The notes below the pieces were generated by a model. The model did no database searches. It saw only the letters and a program-made list of their open reading frames with translations, and was not told where the DNA came from. Below are positions 1 to 8,026 of a stretch of 26,608 nt of DNA, piece after piece; position 1 is the stretch's first letter; each line of letters opens with the position of its first letter. The position numbers and the translations under genes are program-made. The stretch is from Trichothermofontia sp964536415 (GTDB lineage Bacteria > Cyanobacteriota > Cyanobacteriia > B231): positions 1-26,608 of the forward strand of contig CAZHXN010000060.1 of NCBI GenBank assembly GCA_964536415.1. The letters run 5' to 3'.

Positions 1-83
1 GGGCTTGGATGGCTCCCCAAGATCAACCCCATGAAAAATTTGTCTTCCCTGAGGAGGTTTTACCCCGTGGAAACGCCCTTTAA
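1..83 (+). CDS. psbD: Photosystem II D2 protein, C-terminal end (partial)
   Basis: The frame beginning at base 3 reads AWMAPQDQPHEKFVF and continues through PEEVLPRGNAL to a TAA at 81-83. This is the well-known C-terminus of D2, the reaction-centre protein that with D1 binds P680, pheophytin and the quinones in the thylakoid membrane. Only 26 codons fall inside the window and the rest lies upstream. The gene overlaps psbC in another frame, the standard psbDC arrangement of cyanobacteria and plastids, so the two are cotranscribed. Confidence 0.95.
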   Translation, partial: AWMAPQDQPHEKFVFPEEVLPRGNAL

Positions 84-1455
84 TAGCTCTCTAGTAATGG
101 GTGGCGGTCGCGACCAGGAATCCTCCGGCTTTGCCTGGTGGGCTGGTAACGCACGCCTGATCAACCTGTCCGGTAAACTGCTGGGTGCCCACGTCGCCCA
201 CGCGGGTCTGATTGTGTTCTGGGCCGGGGCCATGACCCTGTTTGAAGTTGCCCACTACATTCCTGAAAAGCCCATGTATGAACAGGGCTGTATTTTGATT
301 CCCCACCTGGCAACCCTGGGCTGGGGCGTAGGTCCTGGCGGTGAAGTCGTGGATACCTTCCCCTACTTCGTCGTGGGTGTCCTGCACCTGGTTTCCTCGG
401 CAGTGCTCGGTTTGGGTGGGATTTACCACACCCTGCGCGGTCCCGAAGTGTTGGAAGATTACTCCGCCTTCTTCGGCTATGACTGGCGCGACAAGAACAA
501 GATGACCACGATCATCGGCATTCACCTGATCCTGCTGGGGCTGGGTGCGTTCCTGCTGGTGGCCAAGGCCATGTTCTTCGGCGGTGTCTATGATACCTGG
601 GCACCGGGCGGTGGCGATGTCCGCATCATCACGAACCCAACCCTGAATCCCGCGATCATTTTCGGCTATCTGCTGAAGTCGCCTTTTGGCGGTGAAGGCT
701 GGATTGTCGGCGTTGACAATATGGAAGACGTGATCGGTGGTCACATCTGGATCGGCCTGATCTGTATTTCCGGAGGCGTTTGGCATATTCTGACTCAGCC
801 CTTTGGGTGGGCACGCCGCGCCTTTGTCTGGTCTGGGGAAGCCTATCTCTCCTACAGCCTCGGTGCATTGTCGCTGATGGGCTTTATCGCCTCTTGTATG
901 GTGTGGTTCAACAACACGGTCTATCCGAGTGAATTCTTTGGCCCCACCAACGCCGAAGCGTCCCAAGCACAGTCCTTTGTGTTCCTGGCCCGTGACCAAA
1001 AGCTCGGTGCTAACATTGCCTCGGCTCAAGGTCCGACCGGTCTGGGTAAATACCTGATGCGATCGCCGACGGGTGAAATCATCTTCGGGGGTGAAACCAT
1101 GCGTTTCTGGGATTTCCGGGGACCGTGGCTGGAGCCGTTCCGGGGTCCGAATGGCCTGGACCTGGACAAGCTGAAGAATGATATCCAGCCCTGGCAAATC
1201 CGTCGTGCAGCTGAGTACATGACCCATGCGCCGAACGGTTCGATTAACTCGGTGGGCGGCATCATCACGGAACCGAACTCGTTCAACTACGTGAACCCCC
1301 GTGCCTGGTTGGCGACTTCCCACTTTGTGCTGGCGTTCTTCTTCCTCGTCGGTCACCTCTGGCACGCCGGTCGCGCCCGTGCGGCTGCCGCTGGCTTTGA
1401 GAAGGGGATCGATCGCGAGAACGAACCTGTACTAGCGATGAGCGATCTTGACTAG
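67..1455 (+). CDS. psbC: Photosystem II CP43 core antenna protein
   Basis: CP43 is the chlorophyll-binding inner antenna of photosystem II, with six membrane helices and a large lumenal loop between helices V and VI. The family signature regions are all present, such as GFAWWAGNARLINLSGK near the N-terminus and the lumenal GGETMRFWD motif, whose Glu and Arg contact the Mn4CaO5 cluster. I choose the GTG at 67: a strong GAGGAGG ribosome site at 51-57 sits nine bases before it, it gives 462 residues as in processed cyanobacterial CP43, and GTG initiation is established for psbC in plastids. An ATG at 31 in the same frame would give 474 residues. The start overlaps psbD by 17 bases (53 if ATG), which suggests translational coupling. 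The long opposite-strand open frame here is a shadow. Confidence 0.97.
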   Translation: METPFNSSLVMGGGRDQESSGFAWWAGNARLINLSGKLLGAHVAHAGLIVFWAGAMTLFEVAHYIPEKPMYEQGCILIPHLATLGWGVGPGGEVVDTFPYFVVGVLHLVSSAVLGLGGIYHTLRGPEVLEDYSAFFGYDWRDKNKMTTIIGIHLILLGLGAFLLVAKAMFFGGVYDTWAPGGGDVRIITNPTLNPAIIFGYLLKSPFGGEGWIVGVDNMEDVIGGHIWIGLICISGGVWHILTQPFGWARRAFVWSGEAYLSYSLGALSLMGFIASCMVWFNNTVYPSEFFGPTNAEASQAQSFVFLARDQKLGANIASAQGPTGLGKYLMRSPTGEIIFGGETMRFWDFRGPWLEPFRGPNGLDLDKLKNDIQPWQIRRAAEYMTHAPNGSINSVGGIITEPNSFNYVNPRAWLATSHFVLAFFFLVGHLWHAGRARAAAAGFEKGIDRENEPVLAMSDLD

Positions 1456-1496
1456 GACGTATCCCTAGGCAGCGATCGACTTTGAATTCGTTTCAG

Positions 1497-1531
1497 AAAA
1501 TCTCTCAGTCCCCAGGGATTGGGAGATTTTT
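1497..1531 (+). terminator. Intrinsic terminator after psbDC
   Basis: The arm at 1497-1512 (AAAATCTCTCAGTCCC) pairs with 1515-1530 (GGGATTGGGAGATTTT), with two G-U pairs and a very short loop. The 3' arm runs into TTTTTATT. It lies 42 bases after the psbC stop, as expected for the end of the psbDC transcript. It has A/T runs on both sides, so it may also act on the minus strand for the gene that ends at 1624. Confidence 0.8.
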
Positions 1532-1623
1532 ATTGGTTTAGGTTGAGGTATGCCGCTGTTGTCCTGCTTTGCGTAAAGATAGCCAGTCCCAGGCATCTTA
1601 TCCTGAGATGATCGTGGCCCACT

Positions 1624-2135
1624 CTAGCCTGCCCGATCGCGATGGGTGTCTAAGACACCGATAAACGGCTGGGGGGATTGTGGCGTAATTAGCAAAGGCC
1701 AATGGCGTGATCGCTCCACCAGGACCATTTGATCCGCTCGCGACACATAAAATTCCAGCCAGCCTTGCTGGTCCATAGCCCCCCAAAGCCGCCCCAGAGG
1801 CCCCCGACGCCCACCCGCAGTGCCGAGCCACACCGTATCTGAAACTCATGTTGACCGAGCAGCCGGATATTGGTGATAGTCGCTAATGGGATCAGCCGCT
1901 GCCAAACCGGAAACACGATCGCTAGCTCTCGAGCGGTCACCCGAAAACAAACGGGACGCCAGCCCAACCAAACCCCGGCATACAGCAAGACTAATAACAG
2001 GGCCACCCCAACTAGCCCCCCGTTCTGTTGCAGCCAAGCCACCCCCACGAGGACGACCGGTAAAAAGAGCAGCCCGATCGTCAATCCCCGAATTAAGGGT
2101 GACATCGGTGCTAGTGGGAAGCAATTGGTTGTCAT
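1624..2135 (-). pseudogene. Bacterial PH-domain-like membrane protein, broken by a one-base frameshift
   Basis: Two open frames on the minus strand join into one recognisable protein. The first part (from ATG at 2135; an in-frame ATG at 2162 is also possible) has two hydrophobic stretches (GLTIGLLFLPVVLVGVAWL and LVGVALLLVLLYAGVWL) followed by a short beta-rich domain with GGLWGGFGGLW. It then runs out of frame. The neighbouring frame continues with GWLEFYVSRADQMVLVER and WPLLITPQSPQPFIGVL, the usual ending of small cyanobacterial PH-like membrane proteins. One missing base between about 1764 and 1784, possibly in the C6 run at 1779-1784, would restore a protein of about 170 residues. It may be a true pseudogene or a draft-assembly error. 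Its function is unknown. Confidence 0.7.
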
Positions 2136-2446
2136 GATGCTCTGGGGATCATGTTGAGGCATCCCTATGCAAACCAGACCGCGATCGCCTTCGAGGTGGA
2201 CAAGGGCAAAATTTGCACCTACCGCGAGTATTTAGGGGTTATTTTTCAGTTGGGCCAGTAGTTATTTAATACTACGCCATAAGTTATCCCAAAGTGTTAC
2301 TGATTGAAACTCAATGGGCTACATCGCTTGTCAAGCCGTCCAGACAGCCAACGACCAGCAATTCTCCCGCTAGAATAAATCCAGGGAGTTCGATCGGGCT
2401 ACCCTAAGGATGATAAGGCAATCATTTAAGACGCAAGGGAGGCACT

Positions 2447-4180
2447 ATGGTTGGGATGGCTGCAACTGCCACACGGCGACTCACGCTCCAGGTAGTCGAA
2501 GACATTGCTGCTGATACCACCGCCATCCGATCGCTCGACTGGGATCGCGATCGCTTTGATATTGAATTTGGCCTGCGCAATGGCACCACCTACAACTCCT
2601 TTTTAATTCGGGGTGAGAAAGTGGCCCTCGTGGATACCTCCCATGAAAAATTTCGCCAACTGTATCTCGATGCGCTGCAAAAGCTCATTGATCCCACGAC
2701 GATCGATTACCTGATCATCAGCCACACCGAACCCGACCACAGTGGCCTCGTCCGGGATTTCCTCGCCCTTGCCCCCCAAGTTACGGTGGTTGGCTCTAAA
2801 GTTGCTCTGCAATTTCTTGATAACTTAGTCCACCAACCCTTTGAGCGCCTGATTGTCAAAAATGGCGATCAAATTGACCTAGGAAAGGGTCATATTTTAG
2901 AAGCTGTCATTGCCCCTAACCTGCACTGGCCCGATACGATTTTCACCTTCGATCACAAAACCCGCATCCTGTTTACCTGCGATGCTTTTGGGATGCACTA
3001 TTGCTCCGACAAACTCTTTGATGAAGATCTACACGAGATCGAGGCCGACTTCCAGTTCTACTACGACTGCCTCATGGGTCCCAACGCCCGATCGGTCCTA
3101 TCAGCGATGAAACGAATGCAACCGCTGGGGGAAATCAGCACGATCGCGACCGGCCACGGACCACTCCTGCGCTACAACCTGGGGGAACTCACAGGCCGCT
3201 ACCGGCAATGGAGCCAGAACCAGGCCAAAGCAGAAACCACCGTTGCCGTTTTTTATGTCTCTGACTACGGCTACAGCGATCGCCTCTCCCAAGCGATCGC
3301 CCGTGGGATTACCAAAACGGGCGTAGCAGTGGAAATGGTGGATCTCAAATCCACTGACCTCCAGGAAATCCGGGAAATTGTGGGGGAAGCCGCTGGCCTC
3401 ATTATCGGTACCCCCCCCGCATCAGGACCCGCCCTAGCGGCTACCCAAGCCGCCCTCAGTACAGTCCTTGCCTCAGCCTACCCTGGGCAGGTCATTGGTC
3501 TGTTTGAGTCGCATGGGGAGGATGATGAACCCATCTATCCCCTGCAAAATAAATTCCGGGACCTGGGGTTGGGAGAAGCCTTCCCCGCCATTCGCATTAC
3601 CGACGCGGAGGTAACGGAAGCTATTTACCAACGCTGCGAAGAATCCGGCACGGACGTAGGGCAATTCCTGAGCCGCGATCGCGCCATTAAGCAAATGAAG
3701 GCGTTGGATACCGATCTGGATAAAGCCCTGGGGCGGTTGAGTGGCGGACTCTACATCATTACTGCTCGCAAAGGGGATAGCAGTGGGGCGATGCTGGCGT
3801 CATGGGTGTCCCAGGCCAGTTTCCAACCCCTGGGAGTCTCGATCGCGGTGGCGAAGGATCGCGCCATTGAATCCCTAATGCAGGTGGGCGATCGCTTTGT
3901 CCTCAATGTTTTAGAAGAAGGGAACCACCTCGCCCTCATGAAGCACTTCCTCAAGCGCTTTCCCCCTGGGGCCGATCGCTTTGCCGGGGTAAAAACCTAC
4001 GAAGCGGAAAATGGGGCACCGATTCTGGCTGACGCCTTGGCCTATATGGAATGTGAAGTGATCAGCCGTATGGATTGTAGTGATCACTGGATTGTTTACA
4101 GCAGCATTCAGGCCGGTCGGGTGTCAAAGCCCGAAGCCCTCACGGCAGTTCACCATCGTAAAGTTGGGAACCATTATTAA
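2447..4180 (+). CDS. flv3: Flavodiiron (diflavin) protein, Flv3-like oxygen photoreductase
   Basis: Cyanobacterial flavodiiron proteins use photosynthetic electrons to reduce O2 to water without making reactive oxygen, as a sink downstream of photosystem I. Three domains are visible in 577 residues: a metallo-beta-lactamase domain (about 1-250), a flavodoxin domain (about 255-400, VAVFYVSDYGYSDRLSQ) and the C-terminal NAD(P)H:flavin oxidoreductase domain typical of cyanobacteria (about 425-577, LSGGLYIITARKGD). All diiron ligands are present: H93, E95, D97, H98 (HTEPDH), H160, D179 and H237. That fits Flv3 or Flv4; Flv1 and Flv2 have substituted ligands. Overall similarity as I remember it favours Flv3. 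The start is supported by GGGAGG six bases upstream. No flv1 partner lies in the window. Confidence 0.9.
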   Translation: MVGMAATATRRLTLQVVEDIAADTTAIRSLDWDRDRFDIEFGLRNGTTYNSFLIRGEKVALVDTSHEKFRQLYLDALQKLIDPTTIDYLIISHTEPDHSGLVRDFLALAPQVTVVGSKVALQFLDNLVHQPFERLIVKNGDQIDLGKGHILEAVIAPNLHWPDTIFTFDHKTRILFTCDAFGMHYCSDKLFDEDLHEIEADFQFYYDCLMGPNARSVLSAMKRMQPLGEISTIATGHGPLLRYNLGELTGRYRQWSQNQAKAETTVAVFYVSDYGYSDRLSQAIARGITKTGVAVEMVDLKSTDLQEIREIVGEAAGLIIGTPPASGPALAATQAALSTVLASAYPGQVIGLFESHGEDDEPIYPLQNKFRDLGLGEAFPAIRITDAEVTEAIYQRCEESGTDVGQFLSRDRAIKQMKALDTDLDKALGRLSGGLYIITARKGDSSGAMLASWVSQASFQPLGVSIAVAKDRAIESLMQVGDRFVLNVLEEGNHLALMKHFLKRFPPGADRFAGVKTYEAENGAPILADALAYMECEVISRMDCSDHWIVYSSIQAGRVSKPEALTAVHHRKVGNHY

Positions 4181-4284
4181 CACTTAGACAACTGGCCTTT
4201 ATCCCCAACCCCTTGCCCGCAACGACTGTCAAATCCAATGGAACGACTGTCAACCAATCGAATACGCTTTTCCGATTTCAGCCC

Positions 4285-5577
4285 TTATTCAATGGGGGTC
4301 ACGATCGACCCCATAAAGAGCACCGCACCCGTGCGATGATCCCGAATCACGCAAAAGAATGGGCGATCGACCACCAGGGTAAAGGGAGCCGATGGCAGGA
4401 CCGCCGAGCGCACCCCAATCCCGATCGCCGTTACGCCTGCTGCTTCTGTCCCTTCTTCATTCACCTCCACAAAAGTTTTATGTTTCACCCGGCTGACATA
4501 GGCAGGCTGGGACGTTAGCTGGGCAAAGTTCGCCTGGTAGCGATCGAAGGCAACCCCCATACCCAAGGCTTGGAGCGCCTCATTGAGAGTAACGTCGGAC
4601 GCTAGGCGTAAGCGGGGCAGGGACAAACTACCAGGACGGCGTTCCATCTGTTGAGTCCACTGTCGCCAATTCTCCGCATTCAGTTCGCGATAAAATCCCG
4701 CAAGACCCACCGTTGGGCTGGGCAAGAAAATATCAAAACTGAAGTGGCCATCCCCATAGGGGATGCTAACCGCTTGGAAAGTTGGGGTTTCATAGTAGCG
4801 ATAGGTGCCGGTTTGTGCCATAAACGGGTAGGACCGTTGTTGACCATTAGGTAGGGTAAAGGGTTGGTCCCGTGTCTGAGTTGGATCAAACTGGGTAGTC
4901 CACTGGCCTTTAAAATAGATAGCATTCAGCAAAAATAGGGCTTCATCAGTCTGAATTCGATTAATCATTTGGGGAATACGGCCCCCCGTTTGGGTTTGCA
5001 CCCACTGGTTAATCGTGGCCACCGCATTGGGATTGCTAAAGTCTAAAGTACTCACCCGTGCCTGATAGTCAGACTGCATCCGCTGCACAAAGGCTGGCTG
5101 TAGGGGCAAGCGTTGGTCGGCCCACAGGGAGTTCGCTAAGCGGCTTTGGACCGAAGCGCTGTTGCTTTGCCAGGCTTGAAGCAAGGCGGCGTTTGCCTCA
5201 TTCACGTCATTGAGGGGGATGTCCGTGATCTCCAGGGTAGTCGCGATCGCTCGCTGGGTCTCGCCCGTGGCCCCGTTGTAGAGCATACTGAGCGCGATCG
5301 CCACACTGGTGGGTGAAATAAATAAATTTTGACGCGCATGGGTGGGCAACAGGGCTGCAAACAGTTGAAACCCAAAGCGTGTCTGGGCGCGCGTTAACTG
5401 GGACTGATGGGCTGATGCCTGGGGGCGTAGGGTCACAATCGTCCTAGGAGCGATCGAAAGACTGGAAAGGGAAGCCGGGGCGACGATCGCCAGGGCTGGG
5501 ATACCTCCACTCAATAATGCACAACTCCCCGCAAACGAGAGCCAGGAGCAGAGCCAGCCGAATCGAGGGCGCTTCAT
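4285..5577 (-). CDS. Serpin-family serine protease inhibitor, exported
   Basis: Serpins trap serine or cysteine proteases by a suicide conformational change. The 430-residue protein begins MKRPRFGW, then a hydrophobic stretch ending PALA at about residue 30, consistent with a signal peptide and periplasmic or extracellular location. The fold is evident from NLFISPTSVAIALSMLYNGA, LLNAIYFKGQW, and the C-terminal FTLVVDRPFFCVIRD...GAVLFMGSIVTP. The reactive-centre hinge EEGTEAAGVT starts at residue 374 (P17) and is small-residue rich, as in inhibitory serpins. Counting from the hinge gives P1 Arg390 and P1' Ser391, which suggests a trypsin-like target. I use the ATG at 5577; a TTG two codons earlier is less likely. 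It is convergent with flv3, with 104 bases between. The target is unknown. Confidence 0.93.
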   Translation of the reverse strand: MKRPRFGWLCSWLSFAGSCALLSGGIPALAIVAPASLSSLSIAPRTIVTLRPQASAHQSQLTRAQTRFGFQLFAALLPTHARQNLFISPTSVAIALSMLYNGATGETQRAIATTLEITDIPLNDVNEANAALLQAWQSNSASVQSRLANSLWADQRLPLQPAFVQRMQSDYQARVSTLDFSNPNAVATINQWVQTQTGGRIPQMINRIQTDEALFLLNAIYFKGQWTTQFDPTQTRDQPFTLPNGQQRSYPFMAQTGTYRYYETPTFQAVSIPYGDGHFSFDIFLPSPTVGLAGFYRELNAENWRQWTQQMERRPGSLSLPRLRLASDVTLNEALQALGMGVAFDRYQANFAQLTSQPAYVSRVKHKTFVEVNEEGTEAAGVTAIGIGVRSAVLPSAPFTLVVDRPFFCVIRDHRTGAVLFMGSIVTPIE

Positions 5578-5731
5578 GGGCAAAACCAGATTGCATTGAG
5601 CAGAGGCAGGCTCAGGGGAGCAGCCATTACCCTAGATCTTCACTAGCGTAGGCCAGGTTCCGGTCAACTGGCCACTCCTGAATAGAGTCTTGGCAAGCCT
5701 AGTACGGTAAACATAAGGTCTAGCCAGGCTA

Positions 5732-5752
5732 GTAGTAACGACTTTAGTCGTT
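5732..5752. repeat. Dispersed cyanobacterial repeat, copy 1
   Basis: GTAGTAACGACTTTAGTCGTT contains the palindrome AACGACTttAGTCGTT. A near-identical copy in the opposite orientation is at 26512-26532. Short AACGACT-type palindromes of this kind are widespread in intergenic cyanobacterial DNA; that statement is from memory. Confidence 0.7.
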
Positions 5753-5774
5753 GCCAGCTAAAGCTTGCACCACC

Positions 5775-5841
5775 AATGTTGCCTCATTAATGTTGCCTCA
5801 TTATATTTAGAATATTTAGATTAATTTCGGTAGATTAATTT
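5775..5841. repeat. Cluster of short tandem duplications
   Basis: AATGTTGCCTCATT occurs twice head to tail (5775-5788, 5789-5802). It is followed by ATATTTAGA twice (5803-5811, 5812-5820) and AGATTAATTT twice at 14-base spacing (5818-5827, 5832-5841). They look like replication-slippage products in unconstrained DNA. The AT-rich stretch could also contain promoter elements for the serpin gene. Confidence 0.75.
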
Positions 5842-5861
5842 AGGCGCTGCACTAGGTTTCT

Positions 5862-6052
5862 CTAGAGGGACGTGAGCCTCGATCGCCCAAACCATAAACC
5901 GTATTCGTGACATACGGATTTTCCCCTACCCCTCGCCGCTCTACGAGACGGTGCGGGGCTTCTGCTGATTTAGCTAAACCGATCGCTTTGCCCCTACCTA
6001 CGCTCGACCTCAACGCTCTCGACTGCCAAGAGCTACTGCCTGGGGCAGTCAT
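5862..6052 (-). mobile_element. Possible remnant of an IS200/IS605 (TnpB) 3' end with hairpins
   Basis: Read on the minus strand, the segment has a long hairpin at 5958-5929 (pairs CCCC/GGGG, CCG/CGG, CTC/GAG around a GTA loop) preceded by GCAGAAG. A second perfect inverted repeat follows (CCGTAT/ATACGG, 5899-5917) containing GTCAC. The minus-strand frame across it reads AKSAEAPHRLVERRGVGE. From memory, cyanobacterial TnpB genes of the IS605 group end in such a GAAGCCCC-hairpin-GGGG-GTCAC segment, which is also the omega-RNA region. No RuvC or zinc-finger coding is visible upstream, so only an end would remain. The family assignment is uncertain. Confidence 0.35.
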
Positions 6053-6091
6053 GAATGCGCGGATTTATTAGTATTTTTGTTCTAATTAGGC

Positions 6092-6250
6092 TATGATTGA
6101 CCTCATTGGGGTCGGTTCGCATCAGGGCGAACGCTGCGGGGACCGTCACCCCTAGAAGCACGGGAGCGTCGTGGTGGCAGACTCACGAAGTTCCCGATCC
6201 AAGCACCCGTGTTGTGATAGGTGTGATCAGTCTGCTGTTTCAGTTTTAAG
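6092..6250 (+). ncRNA. Candidate structured RNA upstream of ppx
   Basis: A TATGAT (-10-like) hexamer at 6092-6097 is followed by a GC-rich, strongly self-complementary segment. Local hairpins include GACCTC/GGGGTC (6099-6113), GTTCGC/GCGAAC (from 6115) and GGGG/CCCC (from 6138). An alternative rod-like pairing is also possible, with GTCGG/CCGAT, TTCG/CGAA and CTGC/GCAG nested and CAGACT/AGTCTG further on. The composition changes sharply to AT-rich after about 6245. It may be a free small RNA (a 6S-like rod was considered) or the leader of ppx. I cannot assign a family. Confidence 0.4.
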
Positions 6251-6391
6251 AAAGGTTTTGATTTTTAAGCGATTCTTAAGAGTTATTCCAGAAAGGGTTA
6301 AACTTCGGCCACGGGAAACCGGGGATACGATCGCTCATCCTAAGATTTTAAGAGTGTCTCACCGCATGTTGCGCAATGGGGGAAGCTTGGC

Positions 6392-8026
6392 ATGGTGACA
6401 ACGTTCGCAGGACCACAACTCACCCAACCCGCGATCGAGCCAGGAACAGAACCCACGCTGGCCGCGATCGACATTGGCACCAACTCGATCCACATGGTGA
6501 TCGTGAAAATCCAGCCCGCCCTACCCACCTTTACGATCGTAGCGCGGGAAAAAGAGATGGTGCGGTTGGGGGAAGGGGCCTTACAAAAAGGGACCCTGTC
6601 GCCAGCGGCGATCGCCCGTGCCATGCGTGCCCTCAAACATTTTTTAATCTTCGCCCAAAGCCAGCAAGTCGATGCCACGATCGCCGTGGCCACAAGTGCT
6701 GTGCGGGAGGCGACGAACGGTCTGGAGTTCCTGCAACAGGTCCAGAAGGAATTGGGGCTACAGGTCGATCTCATTTCAGGCCAGGAAGAAGCACGGCGCA
6801 TTTACCTGGGCGTCCTGTCGGGGATGGAGTTCCACCAACAACCCCATGTGGTGATTGATATTGGCGGTGGTTCGACGGAATTGGTACTGGGGGATGGTCA
6901 TGCCCCCCGGTTTCTGAGCAGTACCAAAGTGGGAGCCGTGCGCCTTACCAGTGAAATGGTGACCACCGATCCGATTAGCAGCAGTGAATTTCGTGTCCTG
7001 CAAGCCTATGTCCGGGGCATGTTGGAGCGGAATGTTGATGAACTACGCCATCACCTCAAGTCTGGAGAAGTCCCCCGCCTCGTGGGGACATCAGGCACGA
7101 TCGAAACCCTGGCCGCCCTCCATGCCGCTGAAACCCAGGGCACCGTCCCCAATCCCCTCAATGGTTACGAATTCAGCCTCCGCGACCTTCGGGAGATGAT
7201 TAACCGCCTGCGCAAGCTCCCCATTACTGAACGGCAGGCCCTCCCCGCGTTGTCCGATCGGCGGGCCGAGATCATTGTGGCGGGTGCCCTAGTGTTACAA
7301 GAGGCCATGTCCCTCTTGGGGATTGAGACGATCGTCGTCTGTGAACGTGCCCTGCGCGAGGGCATGATTGTGGATTGGATGCTCACCCACGGTTTGATCG
7401 AAGATCGCCTGCGCTATCAACGGGAAGTCCGTCAGCGCACAGTGTTGCATCTGGCGCAAAAGTATCAGGTGAACCTACCCGCCGCAAAACGGGTGGCGGA
7501 ATTATCCCTAAGCCTGTTTGACCAAACCCAGGGCATCATACATTCTTGGGGGCCAGCAGAACGGCAGTTGTTGTGGGCCGCCGCCATCCTCCACAACTGT
7601 GGCCTGTACGTTAACCACGCAGCCCACCATAAACATTCCTATTATTTAATTCGCAATGGTGAACTGTTGGGCTACACGGAGGCCGAGATTGAGGTCATCG
7701 CCAATTTGGCCCGCTATCACCGCAAGAGTTCACCGAAGAAAAAGCACGAGAATTATCGCAACCTGCTCACTAAACAATCCCGCCAGATGGTGAACCAACT
7801 CAGTGCTCTATTGCGCCTAGCAGTAGCTCTCGATCGCCGCGAGGTGGGTGCGATTCAGGCTGTTACCTGTGATTATTTGCCAGATAAAAAACAATTTTGC
7901 CTGCATCTGAAACCTGCCCAGACCGGTGATGACTGTGCTCTGGAACTGTGGTGTCTCAATTACAAAAAAGCTGCCTTTGAAGCCGAGTTTGGTCTGAAGG
8001 TGGTAGCCAGTTTGGACCTAGCGTAG
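6392..8026 (+). CDS. ppx: Ppx/GppA phosphatase (exopolyphosphatase / pppGpp phosphohydrolase)
   Basis: Enzymes of this family release phosphate from the ends of polyphosphate or convert pppGpp to ppGpp in the cytoplasm. The 544-residue protein has the ASKHA-fold phosphate-binding motifs: AAIDIGTNSIHMVI near residue 25, ATSAVREATNG, SGQEEARRIYLGV, VVIDIGGGSTELVLG and GTSGTIETLAAL. A C-terminal HD-type helical domain (about 330-500, with AAAILHNCGLYVNHAAHHKHSYYL) is typical of the long form. ATG at 6392 has GGGGGAAG upstream. Its 3' end overlaps the converging yccF-like gene by nine bases. It could act on polyphosphate, pppGpp or both. Confidence 0.95.
   Translation: MVTTFAGPQLTQPAIEPGTEPTLAAIDIGTNSIHMVIVKIQPALPTFTIVAREKEMVRLGEGALQKGTLSPAAIARAMRALKHFLIFAQSQQVDATIAVATSAVREATNGLEFLQQVQKELGLQVDLISGQEEARRIYLGVLSGMEFHQQPHVVIDIGGGSTELVLGDGHAPRFLSSTKVGAVRLTSEMVTTDPISSSEFRVLQAYVRGMLERNVDELRHHLKSGEVPRLVGTSGTIETLAALHAAETQGTVPNPLNGYEFSLRDLREMINRLRKLPITERQALPALSDRRAEIIVAGALVLQEAMSLLGIETIVVCERALREGMIVDWMLTHGLIEDRLRYQREVRQRTVLHLAQKYQVNLPAAKRVAELSLSLFDQTQGIIHSWGPAERQLLWAAAILHNCGLYVNHAAHHKHSYYLIRNGELLGYTEAEIEVIANLARYHRKSSPKKKHENYRNLLTKQSRQMVNQLSALLRLAVALDRREVGAIQAVTCDYLPDKKQFCLHLKPAQTGDDCALELWCLNYKKAAFEAEFGLKVVASLDLA

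Larger units (their letters stand above)
5578..6391. other. 814-base gap between serpin and ppx: no convincing gene
   Basis: No protein gene can be supported here. The region holds a dispersed cyanobacterial repeat, several short tandem duplications, two adjacent hairpins that look like an IS200/IS605 right end, and a structured-RNA candidate; these are listed separately. A 66-codon minus-strand frame at 5852-6052 is discussed with the hairpins. Confidence 0.6.

Noticed and set aside
91..1365. 424-codon open frame antisense to psbC
   Set aside because: It mirrors the codon bias of a highly conserved gene; the predicted protein is low in normal motifs and has no ribosome site.
3421..3694. Minus-strand frames inside flv3
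   Set aside because: They are shadows of a well-supported gene, without ribosome sites or domains.
4219..4260. Direct repeat AACGACTGTCAA twice
   Set aside because: Two short copies in a convergent gap; no palindrome, no promoter context, likely slippage.
5852..6052. 66-codon minus-strand frame as an independent gene
   Set aside because: It runs through two hairpins and has no ribosome site; better read as a possible mobile-element end.
6099..6130. tRNA-like GGTTCGCATC segment
   Set aside because: It resembles a T-loop, but no acceptor stem, anticodon arm or CCA-compatible end could be built around it.
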